Positions 16,650 through 28,232 of a DNA stretch of 64,000 nt are shown in pieces. The notes under the pieces are model-generated. The model saw nothing but the letters and a program-made list of their open reading frames with translations. It had not been told where the DNA came from and searched no databases. The translations under genes were made by a program, and so were the position numbers. Location: NCBI GenBank assembly GCA_017163975.1, contig JAFFSR010000316.1, forward strand, positions 3,136,001-3,200,000. The letters run 5' to 3'. This DNA is from Anastatus disparis (taxonomy: Eukaryota > Arthropoda > Insecta > Hymenoptera > Eupelmidae). The first letter of the stretch is position 1. Every line of letters begins with the position of its first letter.

Positions 16650-18107
16650 CCCTGTTGAAAAAATCCACCTGGATTTCCACGAGGATTACCCATGTGGAAA
16701 TCCACGTGGATTTCACATGGATTCCATGTGGATCCGCATAGGAATCGACGCGGATTACCCACGTGGATTTCCACGTAAAAAAATCCATGTGGATTTTATG
16801 AAATCTATGTGGATTTTTAAGGAACCCACACAGATTTTATAAATGCTGTGATAATTTTATGTACTCCTCGTGGATTTTTAAGAAATTTATATGAATTTTG
16901 TGACATCCATGTGGATTTTAAGGTAAAATACGTAGATTTTTTACTTGGATATCCACATGGATTTAAATGAAAATCCAGGGGGAAATCCACATAGACGTTT
17001 GAAATAGGAAATAACTCGATATTTATTTCGCATTCAAAGTAAAAACCGAAAACGAGATAAACCTCGTATTTTCAGCTCTTTGAAGATCAGAGAGCTTCTA
17101 TGATTCAACTGAGAGTACTCTGGTCTTACATATCTGTGACTTCGAAATTCATATGATGGATCACAAAACTTAGAGAAACGCCACCTTGTGACTTACTGTC
17201 GAATTGATGATTGATTACGTCGATTCTATTTTGAATCTATAGGTGACGTTTTTCTATGTTTTGTGATCCCTGACACAAATTTCAAAGACGCAGATATATA
17301 AGGCCAGAATACTTTTAGTTAGTTCGTAGAAGCTCTTTGATCTTCAAAGAGCTGAAACTACGAGGTTTACCTCGTTTTTGGTTTTTACTTTGAATGCGAA
17401 ATTAATATTGAGTTATTTCTTATTCAAAATATCCATGTGGATTTCCACGTAGCTTTTTATTTAAATCCACGTGGATATCTAAATAAAAAATCGACGTAGA
17501 TTACCTGAAAATCCACATGGATTTCTAAATATCCACATAGATTTCTAAATATCCACATAGATTTTTCTAAATATTCACATGGATTTCCAAAGATCTACAT
17601 GGATTTCTAAATATCCACATAGATTTCTAAATATTCACATGGATTTTCCAAATCCATATGGATTTCTTAAAAATCTATGAGGAGTACCTAAAATCAACAC
17701 AGGTTTTTATTTAAATCCACATAGATATCCAAGTAAAAAATTTACGTAGATTACCTAAAAATCCATATGGATTTAATAATATCCACATAGATTTCACAAA
17801 ACCCTTATGGATTTTTTTTAAATCCACGAGAAGTACATAAAATTAACACAGATTTTATAAAATCCATGCAGGTTCCTTGAAAGTCCACATAGATTTCATA
17901 TAATCCATATGGATTCTTTAACAGTCCACGAGGGCTTTATAAAATCAACATGGCTTTTATAAAATCCACATGGATTTTTTACGTGGAAATCGACGCGGGT
18001 AATCCGCGTGGATTCCTATGCAAATCCACATGGAATCCATGTAAGACCTACGTGGATTTCCACATGGGTAATCCACGTGGAAATCCAGGTGGATTTTTTC
18101 AGTAGGG
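16650..18107. mobile_element. Family C element built of ATCCACGTGGAT repeats, TA duplication
   Basis: The left end CCCTGTTGAAAAAATCC and the right end GGATTTTTTCAGTAGGG are inverted relatives, flanked by TA (16648-16649, 18108-18109). Both halves are packed with dozens of short palindromic iterations of AAATCCACATGGATTT. The core at 17020-17420 is a separate longer palindrome (AGCTCTTTGAAGATC near 17077, inverted near 17337). No coding capacity; the open frame at 16565-16774 is an artefact of the repeats. Confidence 0.75.
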
Positions 18108-18470
18108 TAAATTGACAAATTATTTCCAGCTATTAGTGCACTTTTAAAAATTCAGATATTGTTAAAAGAACTACGTTTCTTATAGTGCAATTTTTATTCT
18201 ACTCTTTCTAATCTATTATTGAATTTTGATAATTACTACTAAAGTATTAATAAAATTGCTAAATTGTATAGTAATTAAAATTCATTAATTTATTTGTAAA
18301 TATTTCATTTTAATTTGTAGAAAATCAATATAATTAAAATAAATTGATAATATAACATATTTACATTTTTCTACTTCTGTAAATAATTTACATTTAGTAC
18401 TTATAGTAATTTTTCAGTTACTTGTGAAATAATTTAATAAAAAAATTTATAAATAAAATTTTCAATTTGA

Positions 18471-18820
18471 GGTGGCTCGAGCAAATTTGATAAAAAATTG
18501 GATTTTTAGTAAAAAAATACTATAAAAAGTATAAGTTATTACTATTTCAGAGTAACTTTGAAAATATAAGATCAACACCCTAATTCCAGAGAAAAAAATT
18601 ATCGAAATTTAACTTTAAATTAATGAAAATTGGTATGATTACAAAGCTATCAGACGTAAATTGTCAATATTTATTGTCAAATAATAAAGTTTAATACAAA
18701 TTATAAATATAGTAATTGATTAAAAACAGTTTTTATAAAATTTACTTAAAAGAAAAAAACATTATTTTGTTCTTTTTGTCGGGGCTCGAGCTTGATACGG
18801 CACGAAACGCTACAGCCACC
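18471..18820. mobile_element. TTAA-type MITE, GGTGGCTC ends
   Basis: The left end GGTGGCTCGAGC and the right end AGCCACC are inverted. The flanks TTGA (18467-18470) and TTTA (18821-18824) are each one step from TTAA, and the sister arm's empty site reads CTTTAAGTTGAA near 15073. The right subterminal block CTTGATACGGCAC is shared with the element at 62228-62865, which has perfect TTAA flanks. Confidence 0.7.
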
Positions 18821-18944
18821 TTTATTATTTATTGATCAACTGATTCAATTATTTATTTTTCAATAATTTAAAAAATATAATTTTGTAAAATAAAATATTT
18901 TAAAAAATTAAAATACACCTTTTATGAAAAAAAAAAAAAAAATT

Positions 18945-19020
18945 GAATGTAACCGGATTTGAACCCAGAGCGACAACCTTTTCAAAGCGCACATCGTAGC
19001 CATTACGCTAAAGCAGCATC
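18945..19020 (-). other. tRNA-like sequence, right arm copy
   Basis: The inverted counterpart of 14869-14944. On the minus strand it has A box TAGCGTAATGG and B box GGTTCAAATCC, followed by an oligo-T terminator (the A run at 18928-18942 on the plus strand). The acceptor stem is unpaired. It was part of the arm before the palindrome's insertions occurred. Confidence 0.5.
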
Positions 19021-19458
19021 ATAAATAAGTAAACATGAAATGATATGCTCATCTGCCCATATATACTTTCCAAAAGTTTAAATTTCAATATTTTTTTAAT
19101 TGAGAATTTTATTATGAAAATTTAAATTTTATTATACACAAATATTAATTTATTTATTTCATAAAAAAGTAAAAAGATACTTATTTAATCTTATTGACAC
19201 TTTAGATAGTGTAAAAATATAAAATAAGTTTAATATTTACTATAAAAGTATAAAATTTAATAAATAAATTTATTAAATAAATACATTTGTAATTAATAAT
19301 TATAATCTAAACTTTTGCTATGAACATTTAAATTAATATAGTTATAATTTACTCCACTGACACAATGCCGGACGCCGTACGTGTTCACTTACACACGGTA
19401 ATTCGCTGTTCGTGAACAGCGCATGCACACAACGATGCGTACTCAGTGGGCTTATGTA

Positions 19459-19758
19459 CACTGAAAAATAAGTGGGAAAGAAGCACTACCATCGGTAACG
19501 AAACTATACTCTTTTCGTTTCGTGCGCACAGAGTGCCATTGCGGGAAAACAGTGGTGCCACTGTGGGACGAGAGGAGTACTTCGCATGACGCCAAACGAA
19601 ATCCCACGTGAGTGGGAATACACATGCACAACAAAAAGAGCTGTTAGCTTCGACAGTGGGGCGTCACGTTCCCCACGAGAGAAAGCATTAGCATTCTTAC
19701 GGTTTCGTGGAGCAGAAGTACTTCGAGGGACTCCTGGACTACCACTTATTTTTCAGTG
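19459..19758. mobile_element. 300-bp MITE, CACTGAAAAATAAGTGG ends, TA duplication
   Basis: TIRs CACTGAAAAATAAGTGG lie at both ends with TA on each flank (19457-19458, 19759-19760). The left arm at about 12595-12612 gives the empty site. The TA duplication suits a Tc1/mariner-type non-autonomous element; this is inference. The three overlapping open frames at 19452-19961 cross element boundaries and are not genes. Confidence 0.75.
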
Positions 19759-19889
19759 TAGGTGTGCACGTGGGGTATCTACTTAAGTGGCTCCGCCACG
19801 CGGAGAAGAAGAGAGCAGGCAATTCAATAAGCATCACAGAAAGTGGGGGTAAGTCGAATCACCTCTTATTCTTCCACCGTGGTATAAAG

Positions 19890-22090
19890 CCACCAAATAA
19901 CAAAAACATTTGTAGAATTTTCTTACATGAATATAATTTAATTAGATATATGAAAATTTAAAGGAAACAATAAGATTCCTATTTATTCTCTGTACTTAAA
20001 AATTTAATTTGATATAAGAATTATCTCTTAATCATAAAAATGTTTTTTTAAATCCATTCTTTTAGTTTTTCACTAGAGGATTTTTTGGTTATATCAATAC
20101 TTTCATCATTTGACAATTGATTAAAAATTTTTATTGCTTTTATGTAGCTACTCTTGTTATTTAAAGTCTTGCATACCCTTGGTAATGATACGATTGAAAA
20201 AGATTTTTGAGATTATTATATACTAATTTAAGGAGGTTCAGGAGTCTCAAAAAATAGAGAAAATAAAAAAATAATTGATAATATCATTTTTTAATTTCTT
20301 AAAAAGTAACCTAATTTTTTTCAGTACATGGGTGATTCTATTCTAACGGATAATCACATGTAATCGTTTAATAAACTATCAATACAAGGTTCAAATATTA
20401 TTAACCACAAATTTTTCTTATACTTTCAGCTTGTAACTTTATGATCCGTTGACTTTTGAATCGCTAATTTCAATGTAGCTTTTGTAGGGACCCTTAGAAA
20501 GTATAAAAAGTAATCTCCCCTGTCTGTAATCATATATAAAATTTTTTTTAGGATAGATGAATTAATACTTCTGAAAGATCAAAAAATATTTTTTTCCATC
20601 CGTACATACATTTCAGCAGAATGGTTGGAAAAAAAATATTTTTTTTGACCCTCTGTTATTATAAAAAAAGATGTATATTTTTTCATAGATAAAAACAATA
20701 ATAATAAAAAATGTTATATTTGAATCTTATGAAAATATGAGCTATTCCTATCACATGGAAATATTGTTATAATATGTTTATTTCGCTAAAAAATTGCTTT
20801 GTTGATCATAGAATACATTTTTGTTTACGTGTAAACATCATTTCACTTATAAAAGCTAAGTTACCTTTTCTACGATAATTCCCCTGGCTCTAAACATTCA
20901 ACTGTCACAGATGATATAAGCGCATATTCAAATACGTAATAGACGTTTAAGAAAGTAGTAATGTACTGAAGTATGTAGATTTGAGCGCGTCTACAATGCC
21001 TTGATGTCCGATATTGCGTTTTATAATCAAAGCCGCATCAAGCACCTTGGATAAAGAATCTGTTGTATATGGAAGTGAATGCAAATAAAATGACAATAGA
21101 CTGATGTTAAATGTTGTAAGTGAAGAATTATATTTTCTCAATAAGTTCCTGTACAAGGTTCGAGGACGAAGTGTCCCGAGTGTGTTTTCTTAGGCTTACA
21201 CTTTTGGTCTTTTCTCCCTCCCTCGCCTCTATTTTCTTTTCTTAAAACTAATATACATAAGATCTATCGATTATAAAAAAACTAAAATTACTTTGGGTAT
21301 ATTTGCTAAACAGTAACTAGCTGTATTTTTGAATGTCGATGTGCACATATGCATCGTTCATGACCTGAGTAATAAAAAGATTTAAACGGTTGGGGAAAAC
21401 CTGGCCTTTGTGTGCTGCTTAAGTATTTTCTCTCTCTTTTATGCTGTTTCTTAATTTTATCGTGGCAAGTGTTTTCCTATTTGTATTTTCTTTTATATTC
21501 CTATAATCATTTTCTGTTTTACACCTTTTTAAATATACGCGCCGTTATTTCGGCTTATGTGTATGCATGTGTATAAATACCTTGTATACACATACATACA
21601 CTATAGTACAACTAAAAAAGTTTGTTTAGCAGTGAATGTTGGAGACCGTTTACTCGGTAAAAATTGTATTCAAATTATCAGGTAATCTCCCCTGGCATAT
21701 AATTCCCCTGCCTTTTTTGAGATGCTCTCACAAAATTCTAATTAAATAATAAAGTCAACAATTTTATTCATGAATTTCATACCATAAAGTTTATATTATT
21801 TGTACACTTGAAATTTAATACATATTATACTGCTTATAATTTTTATATATTCAAAATTAAATATATATATATATATTTGTGGAGAATTTCCGAGTAAGCA
21901 CATTCTCACGCATTCTCAAATCTTTTTGTAAACAATCACTGTAGTCATATTTACATACTACACTATATACTACGTATATACTACAAATAAATAAAGCGAA
22001 ATCAAAGGTTACATCGTAGTATTCAGAAAATAAAAATATCAGTTTGTCATTAGCCTTGATGAAGAGTTTGTCGTTGATATCAAAGTAAGT
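19890..22090. other. AT-rich spacer between composite and retrotransposon
   Basis: I see no intact element. A hairpin of A/T runs around CCATCCGTACATACATTTC lies at 20575-20655. TAATTCCCCTG-like motifs recur (20878, 21680, 21700). A 69-aa minus-strand open frame (20947-21156) has no recognisable domain. Its GC is slightly higher than the surroundings, so a small exon cannot be excluded. Confidence 0.4.
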
Positions 22091-22094
22091 ATAT

Positions 22095-22399
22095 TGTTAG
22101 CCTCTACGCCTTGTAGAAGCTACGCTGTCGAGTTGATATTCGAGAAAGGAGCAGGTTGATGGTAGGTGCTCGAAAGAAAGAAAGAGATTTCTTTTATTAT
22201 ATTAGAATGTGCGTTTATTACCTGAGGATGACGGGCTACTTATCTTATGAGAAGTCAAGAACGCTCTGATGACTCTCTTCGCTCTCGCGTAACACATAGC
22301 TTACGCTTTTAGTCGCTTGCTTGCGCACCGCAGGTTGCGCGTGACATTTACATGCCTACCTACTCATACACACACACTCTCTATGCCTGTGTACCCACA
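22095..22399 (-). repeat. 3' LTR (305 bp)
   Basis: Runs from TGTTAGCCTC to TGTACCCACA as read on the plus strand. It is nearly identical to the split LTR at 29765-29824 plus 32042-32265 and thus provides the empty site for the MITE there. It carries the inverted pair CTTGCGCACCGCAGGTTGCGCG near 22317 in a form also seen in the solo LTR at 43520. Confidence 0.9.
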
Positions 22400-22411
22400 G
22401 TACTTCCCCCT

Positions 22412-22920
22412 AAATAACCATCCATGGTTATTTACATCAAAAGGAATTAATTTTTATTTTACATAAACAGTGGGTACTTTTTATTCGACATATGATCTCT
22501 TTTACATTTTTTATATATAATTACTCGCGCAATTACATTTGTTCTTATGCGATTATTCTCGCCTATACAATTCACAAATGCGGTCATTCCATACCTACAT
22601 TTCTACCTGCGTTTACATGCTCGTTTTTACTTTACAATTTATATGCGTTTATTCTCACACATGCACTCGTATGATTATTTTATTTTACATTTTTGTGTAA
22701 TTACTCACGCGATTACTCATACTTTTCGCTTACGCAATTACTCATGCTACACCTTTACATAATTGTATTTATACATACGCAGTTCTAGTTACGTTTACAT
22801 CAGTATACATTATTTACATGACTTTTTGACTACTTTTTACATATGCGCATACAATTACTCTTTTACATACTTCTTAAGCTAGAAAATAACTTACTGTCTA
22901 AAAATCTTAACCTAACATAT
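22412..22920. other. Repetitive 3' untranslated part of the retrotransposon
   Basis: Degenerate iterations of a roughly 30-bp unit around TTACTCGCGCAATTACAT, between the polypurine tract and the small ORF at 22928. The two short plus-strand open frames here are products of the repeat. Confidence 0.4.
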
Positions 22921-22927
22921 ACATTAT

Positions 22928-23284
22928 TTACAAATGTGGCTTCTTCTTGCCAGCATTCATTGGCATGTTATATAAGAATAAGTCCAGCACAGGGTCATCA
23001 CCGATGAAGAGCGATGGTTTCTTGAACTCGTGTTCTTGTGCGTTCTTCATCGCATTCTTCTCACCGGCTCTGCTGGCAGCATTAATCTTTCCCATACATT
23101 GCTGCGTATATGGATCTATGAACTCATACAGATAAACCTCCGCTAATCTGTACTCAGCTTTCTTTGTGAGATCATGCGTCTCATTGATTTTGCACAATAG
23201 GCCTCTAGCCAATTCTTCCAAGAAAAACATTCTGGCTCGGCTGACGGTACTCTTTAGCGATACAAATATCAGAGGAGAGCCCAA
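22928..23284 (-). CDS. Small extra ORF downstream of integrase, unknown
   Basis: A 118-aa frame lies between integrase and the 3' LTR, in the position where errantiviruses carry env. It shows no signal peptide, membrane segment or furin-like site and does not look like an envelope. It is hydrophilic and mixed in charge, with KKAEYRLAEVYLYEFIDPY and a lysine-rich C-terminus (GKKKPHL). The listed start is a non-ATG codon; the first ATG is at residue 19. A TATATAG acceptor-like sequence precedes the region. I do not recognise it: it may be an accessory retrotransposon gene or a captured host exon. Confidence 0.4.
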   Translation of the reverse strand: MGSPLIFVSLKSTVSRARMFFLEELARGLLCKINETHDLTKKAEYRLAEVYLYEFIDPYTQQCMGKINAASRAGEKNAMKNAQEHEFKKPSLFIGDDPVLDLFLYNMPMNAGKKKPHL

Positions 23285-23352
23285 TCAGCTTCACCTATAT
23301 ATAACAAAAAAACAAACATTATTAATATAACGCATTACAATATTGCCTAAAA

Positions 23353-24831
23353 TTAATCACATTTCTCTTTAAAGTGAGACACTGTTGTACAAAATCTAAC
23401 TTTCTTAATACCCTTCTCATTCTTTTTACAATTATTTTTTTTATTTAACATTATGCTATCTATTTTTCTACGCCTTAAAATGTTGGGTATAAACCTCTCT
23501 CTCTTTTTACTATTTCCCTTATCTTTTTCGCTACCTATCGTTTCGTGCTCTACCCTGTTACCGGTTTCTATTTCTTTGTCATTTGTTACGTTACCTGTTT
23601 CATTACACGTATCCGTAATGTCTACTTGCTCATTATTGAGCTCGTCGAATTCGCTATTATCCGCCTTGTTATGGTTATATTCTGGTACCTCCTGTGTCGG
23701 GTTACCTTCGTCCAATGCTTCATATTCCTCACCACTTGCGGGTGGAACTTCGTCATGAATCTGAGCTTCCGTTACTATGACGTTTTCTTCCTCTATTCTA
23801 TTATTATTCTCGCTCAGTTCTCCGTTGCTACTATTCGTTTGGCTATTACTCTGAGGTGCCACTCCCCTGCCTACTTCGCTTTCTTGTGGCTCAATTTCAT
23901 TAGCTAGAAAATAGGCTGGTTTCAACCTTTCTACGTTCACCGTTACGTCTTTATCTCCTTTTCTTATGACGTAATTACGGCCATTTTCATGCCTAGAGAT
24001 GACCTTATATGGCCCTGAATACGGTTGCACAAGAGGTGGTTCAACTGCTTTTATCTTTTCTAACACATAAGTACAGTTCGCCAAATCCTTGAATACAAAT
24101 GTTTTCCCTGAGTGGTTATGTACCACAGGTACGGGTTTGACCTGTCTCACGTACTCTCTAAACTCTGCCAAAAATAAATCTTGTTCTCTAGCATCTGTCT
24201 CTCTGAACTCGCACATGTCACCTGGTATGGTGAGCGTTGTTCCGTAAAGAAATTCCGCTAGGCTGGCCTCCGTGTCTTTTCTTAAACGCGTTCTTAACCC
24301 TAATAAAACAGTCGGGAAGGTTCTTGTCCAATCCCAACCTTCCATATGGCACATCAATGCTGCCTTAAGATCACGGTGCCATCGCTCAACCATGCCGTTC
24401 GCGGCTGGATGGTATGCCGTGGTACGTATTCTCTTACATCCTATCAACTGCAGTAGTGCCTGAAACATGCCGGACTCAAACTGTCTGCCTTGATCTGTAG
24501 TGATGATGACAGGTGCACCGAAACGAGACACCCACGTGTCATAAAAAACGCGTGCGACAGAAGGAGCCGATGCATCGTATACGGGCACCGCCTCCAGCCA
24601 CCTAGTATACCTGTCTATCATGGTCACAAGATATCTGTAACCTTCGCTAGGCGGCAACGGACCAACTAAGTCGACATGCACGTGGGCGAACCGTCCATCT
24701 GGTTCGCTAAACTTCATAGGTAAAAACTTGTTTTCCCTAGTAACTTTCGATCGTTGGCACTCCATGCATGCTCTGCACCAAGATGTTATCTGTCTGTTCA
24801 TATTTGGCCATACGTACTGCTTTCTTATCAT
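23353..24831 (-). pseudogene. Retrotransposon pol: integrase segment
   Basis: 492 aa. It begins in the HHCC zinc-binding region (WCRACMECQRSK), then the catalytic core: first Asp in HVDLVGPLPP, second Asp in TTDQGRQFES, Glu in NGMVERWHRDLK. A C-terminal region follows (YSGPYKVISR...VNVERLKPA), and then an acidic, Asn/Glu-rich tail of about 170 aa with a basic end. The core is intact, but the segment is out of frame with the RNase H part by a single-base shift near 24903-24920, so it cannot be made as a normal polyprotein in this copy. Confidence 0.92.
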
Positions 24832-24877
24832 CTTACTAGTTGACCTAGCAGATGGATGTGCTTTGCTGTGGAAGAGT

Positions 24878-25588
24878 TCAAAGATGACTGCTCTCAGCGC
24901 CTCCGGTATACGGCCTGAGGGAGTCTTGTGCTATTTCGCAATAAAATGGCATGTTTTCTACACCATATTGCAATTTTACCAGCTTAAGTTGATGCTGCGG
25001 ATTACTTATTATGTCCTGCAGCTGTTGATCTTCCCTTTGTTGTCTAGCTATCTCATCTAGTGAGAATATTGTCGGAAATCGGAAGTCATCAACTCTCGAT
25101 AGTGCATCAGCCACCACGTTATTCTTTCCTGGTAAATAGCGTATTTTCACGTTATATTCTGCGATATACGTCAACTTCCTTGCTTGCAGTGCTGTGCAAC
25201 TATCTAAGCTTTTGCCTAGCGCATACACCAATGGTTTATGGTCTGTGCATACCGCAAACTCTCTACCTTCCAAGTAGTCACCAAAATATTTGATAGCCTC
25301 GTAAATAGCCATCAATTCACGATCGTACGTGCCGTAATTCGATTGTGCGGGGGCAAATTTTTTCGAAAAGAAAGCCAGCGGCTTCCACTCGTTTTCTATT
25401 CTCTGTTCTAACGCTGCGCCCATCGCGAAACTCGACGCATCCGTAACTAACCTAATCTCCGCATTTTTAGCCGGAAATGCAAGATACGCAATATTCGCTA
25501 ATTCTTCTTTTATTGTCTTGAATGCTCGTTCTGCTTCTTCGGTCCATTCCATGGGTCTTTTATCCTTTTTCTTAATATCCTTTATCAT
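24878..25588 (-). pseudogene. Retrotransposon pol: connection and RNase H segment
   Basis: 236 aa with the Gypsy RNase H signature LVTDASSFAMGAALEQ, then DRELMAIYEAIKYFGDYLEG (Glu), TDHKPLVYAL (Asp) and ADALSR (Asp). The frame is separated from the upstream RT by a one-base deletion near 25640-25650, because the conserved RT-to-RNase H linker continues in the other frame. A second shift near 24903-24920 separates it from integrase. Confidence 0.9.
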
Positions 25589-25593
25589 AGCTA

Positions 25594-26900
25594 CTAGGTG
25601 TCTCTGTACCTCCGCGGCTCTTGGTATGCTTTTTCTATAAATTTTACCATTCCCAGAAATCGACGCATCTCGTCTTTTGTCTGGGGCTTCTTAAAGGCTT
25701 GTATCGCCTCGACCTTAGATGGATCTGGTTTGAAACCATTTCTGTCGATGAGATGGCCCAAAAAGATAAGTTTATCGACTCCAAACTGACATTTATCTAT
25801 GTTCAGTTTGAGGTGAAACTTCTCCAACCTCTCTAGGACGACTCTAAGATGTTCTTGGTGCTCCTCGTCTGATGAAGATGCAACCAAGATATCATCAACG
25901 AATGCGAACACGAAGTCCAGGTCGCCCACGGCCTGGTTTATGTATCGCTGAAATGTCTGCGCAGCATTTCGAAATCCGAATGTCATCACTAGGAACTCAT
26001 AAAGTCCGAATGGAGTCGTCACCGCTGTCTTTGGTACATCCTCTGGGAATATAGGAATCTGCAGGAATGCCTTTTCCAAATCGAGTGCGGAAAAAATAGT
26101 TTTTTCTTCTAAATTATATGCGAAGTCCTGGAGATTGGGAATTGGGTACTTATCTGGCACCGTGACTGTGTTCAACTTTCTATAGTCGCCACAGATCCTC
26201 CACTCACCATTTTTCTTGGGGACCATATAGATAAGTGTAGCCCAAGGGCTTTTTGAAGGTTGGCAAATGCCTTTCTTACACCACCTCTTAAACTCCTGCT
26301 TTGCCGCCTGCAGCTTATCAGGTGCCAATCTGCGCGGTTTCTGCGCTACTGGCGGTCCCACTGTGGTGATGTGATGGTACACATCTATTTTTCTTTTAAT
26401 TTTCGGCTTTTCAAGCCCAAGCAATGATAGAAATTCTTTTATTATATGTGCGTTCCTATTCCTCGGGTCTATTAACGACACTTGCACATACGTTCTTTTC
26501 TTTGCCGTGCCTGCGACTGACTCACCCGTTTTTGCATCCACGAGCTCCCGTCGGGTCAGATCTGGGAGTAAATGGTAGTGCTGAATGACGTCGCCACCTA
26601 GTATCGCATATGGTATGTCTGCTACGATGAACGTCCATTTGATCTTATTCTTAAACCCGAAGTCTAATTCCCTATATATTACACCATATGTGTTTATTTG
26701 CGTATTATTTGCTGCGTATAATTTAACGCACGTTGCTTTCTTTTTACTATTCTTTCCTTTCGGAACTAACAATACTTCCGCACCCGTATCTACCAAAAAG
26801 GTTTCGTTTACTAATTTATCTATGACGTGGAGGCATATTCCTTCCGTGTCCGACGAGGTTGCCCCCTCTACCCGCCGGTTCGAGAGTTTAAATGTTCTCT
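25594..26900 (-). pseudogene. Retrotransposon pol: protease and reverse transcriptase
   Basis: The frame is open from about 26900, upstream of any ATG, as expected for a Gag-Pol frameshift product. The protease active site [11 protein letters not shown] is at about 26793. RT motifs follow: [48 protein letters not shown] and the catalytic FVDDILVA near 25885. The frame breaks near 25645 by loss of one T, removing the thumb/connection from this frame. The FVDD form and order assign it to Ty3/Gypsy, probably the Mdg3-like side (inference). Confidence 0.92.
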
Positions 26901-27101
26901 ATCTCTACTTTTACTTCGCGTGTGGTTCTTTTCTTTTCCAACGCTATTGCTTCTTGCTACTCCGCGGTTGGGTGATTTAGACCCTTGCCTTTTTCTATCA
27001 ATAGTAGGTGGAACGGTATCCTGCCTCTTCTCGTAATTAATCCAATCACAGGGTTCTAAACATTTATACGCGTTTTTTCCGTATTTCGCATGGTATACGC
27101 A

Positions 27102-28232
27102 CTAACGTTTACTGTTATATCGATTGTTGGTTCGCGAGCGTCTTCCACCTCTAAACTCGTTCCCTACTTTACCGAGCGTCTCTTTGATAACTGCTTCGAT
27201 ATGAGCTTTAATACCCAAATTATCCGTGTACGGTCTATCATTTTCTTTTTTACCTTGATTTACTATGCTAACCATTTTACCGACCTCTTCTTCGCATTTA
27301 TTCTTATATATTTCATCCGCGTTTTTTACCACGATTCCTTCGTTTCTTAAATTTATTTCTCCCACCAGGTGCGATTTAATGCTGGGTGGAAGATTATATT
27401 TCCATACCCTTAAGATAACCTCGCGTTCTATTATACCGTCTGCCACGTCGAGCAATTCTCTTAAATATTCCGATGGCTTTTCTCCGAGCGCCCGATATTT
27501 TCTGAATAATTTATTAAACCTCTCTTCTTGTGACTGTCCATAAGTCTCCATGAGGTATTTCTTCAACCCGTTATATCTATTTCCCGGCTTTAATGTTTTT
27601 ACTAAATTCGATGTTTCGCGAATTACATCACTATCTAAATTATTTATGAGTAATACGAACGCTACGCTCTCGTCCGTAACATTTTGCATTTTAGCCTGGG
27701 CTTCAAATAAGTCAAACCACGTTTCCGGATTATGCTTCCAGAAGGGAAAATTAATTTGACGGTTTTGCATGAGGTTACTGGGTACCACTATGTTAGCGCG
27801 TTGTCCACCTAACCTAAAATTATTTTGCGCGTCGTCAGTATTCTCTTTATTTGCGTGCGTCGGTATTTGCTCGTTGTTATGCACATCGTGTGCTGCTAAC
27901 CTTTCTCCCGGTTTATTTCGGTCTAACTCGAGCATTTCTATTCTTTTTATTAAAAATCCCATATTCGTTTCATAATGTTTCTTTATTTCTAATAACTGTT
28001 TTTTATAATAATCTTCTACTTTTCTCGTACCGCTCGCTCCTAGTATACTACTACTATTCATTGTCTCTTGATCCGCAAGAGCTCTGTTATTATCTACCTG
28101 ATTTCTAAACGCGTCTCGTTCTCTATTATTAGGTGTGCTATTATATATACTAGCTACTGCGTCGTCAGTTCCGCCATCTACGTTCTGTAGCATATTCTCG
28201 GTAGCCATTTTGTAATTCGAGGTTTTATACAA
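27102..28232 (-). CDS. Retrotransposon Gag
   Basis: 376 aa. It contains the Gypsy capsid signature FPFWKHNPETWFDLFEAQ followed by LLINNLDSDV, LMETYGQSQEERFNKLF and LGEKPSEYLREL, and ends in a basic tail GGRRSRTNNRYNSKR. No CCHC knuckle is present in the ORF itself. After its stop, a Cys-containing segment with CLEPCDW continues in another phase up to pol, suggesting a frameshift to pol or damage at 27101. An ATG nine codons in is an equally good start. Gag forms the particle shell. Confidence 0.88.
   Translation of the reverse strand: MYKTSNYKMATENMLQNVDGGTDDAVASIYNSTPNNRERDAFRNQVDNNRALADQETMNSSSILGASGTRKVEDYYKKQLLEIKKHYETNMGFLIKRIEMLELDRNKPGERLAAHDVHNNEQIPTHANKENTDDAQNNFRLGGQRANIVVPSNLMQNRQINFPFWKHNPETWFDLFEAQAKMQNVTDESVAFVLLINNLDSDVIRETSNLVKTLKPGNRYNGLKKYLMETYGQSQEERFNKLFRKYRALGEKPSEYLRELLDVADGIIEREVILRVWKYNLPPSIKSHLVGEINLRNEGIVVKNADEIYKNKCEEEVGKMVSIVNQGKKENDRPYTDNLGIKAHIEAVIKETLGKVGNEFRGGRRSRTNNRYNSKR

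Larger units (their letters stand above)
12472..19889. mobile_element. 7.4-kb palindromic composite element
   Basis: The outer arms are inverted copies. CACGGTAGAAGAATAAGAGG at 12479 mirrors the sequence at about 19868-19884. The homology then continues inward through CGTGGCGGAGCCACTT, the GCCCACTGAG block, AT-rich sequence and a tRNA-like sequence, as far as about 15200 on the left and 18400 on the right. Each arm is interrupted by different younger insertions: 12613-13218, 13574-14821 and 15201-16025 on the left; 18471-18820 and 19459-19758 on the right. The other arm therefore serves as the empty site each time. The centre holds the element at 16650-18107. I see no transposase, so the outer family is unknown. 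Confidence 0.65.

Noticed and set aside
19452..19961. Overlapping small frames near 19.5-19.9 kb
   Set aside because: They cross the exact boundary of the 19459-19758 MITE and its flank, so they cannot be a conserved gene.
20947..21156. 69-aa minus-strand frame as a gene
   Set aside because: No domain, no splice context that I can defend, and AT-driven residues in the N-terminal half; noted in the spacer entry only.
22492..22762. Two plus-strand frames near the 3' LTR
   Set aside because: They read antisense through degenerate ~30-bp repeats of the retrotransposon.
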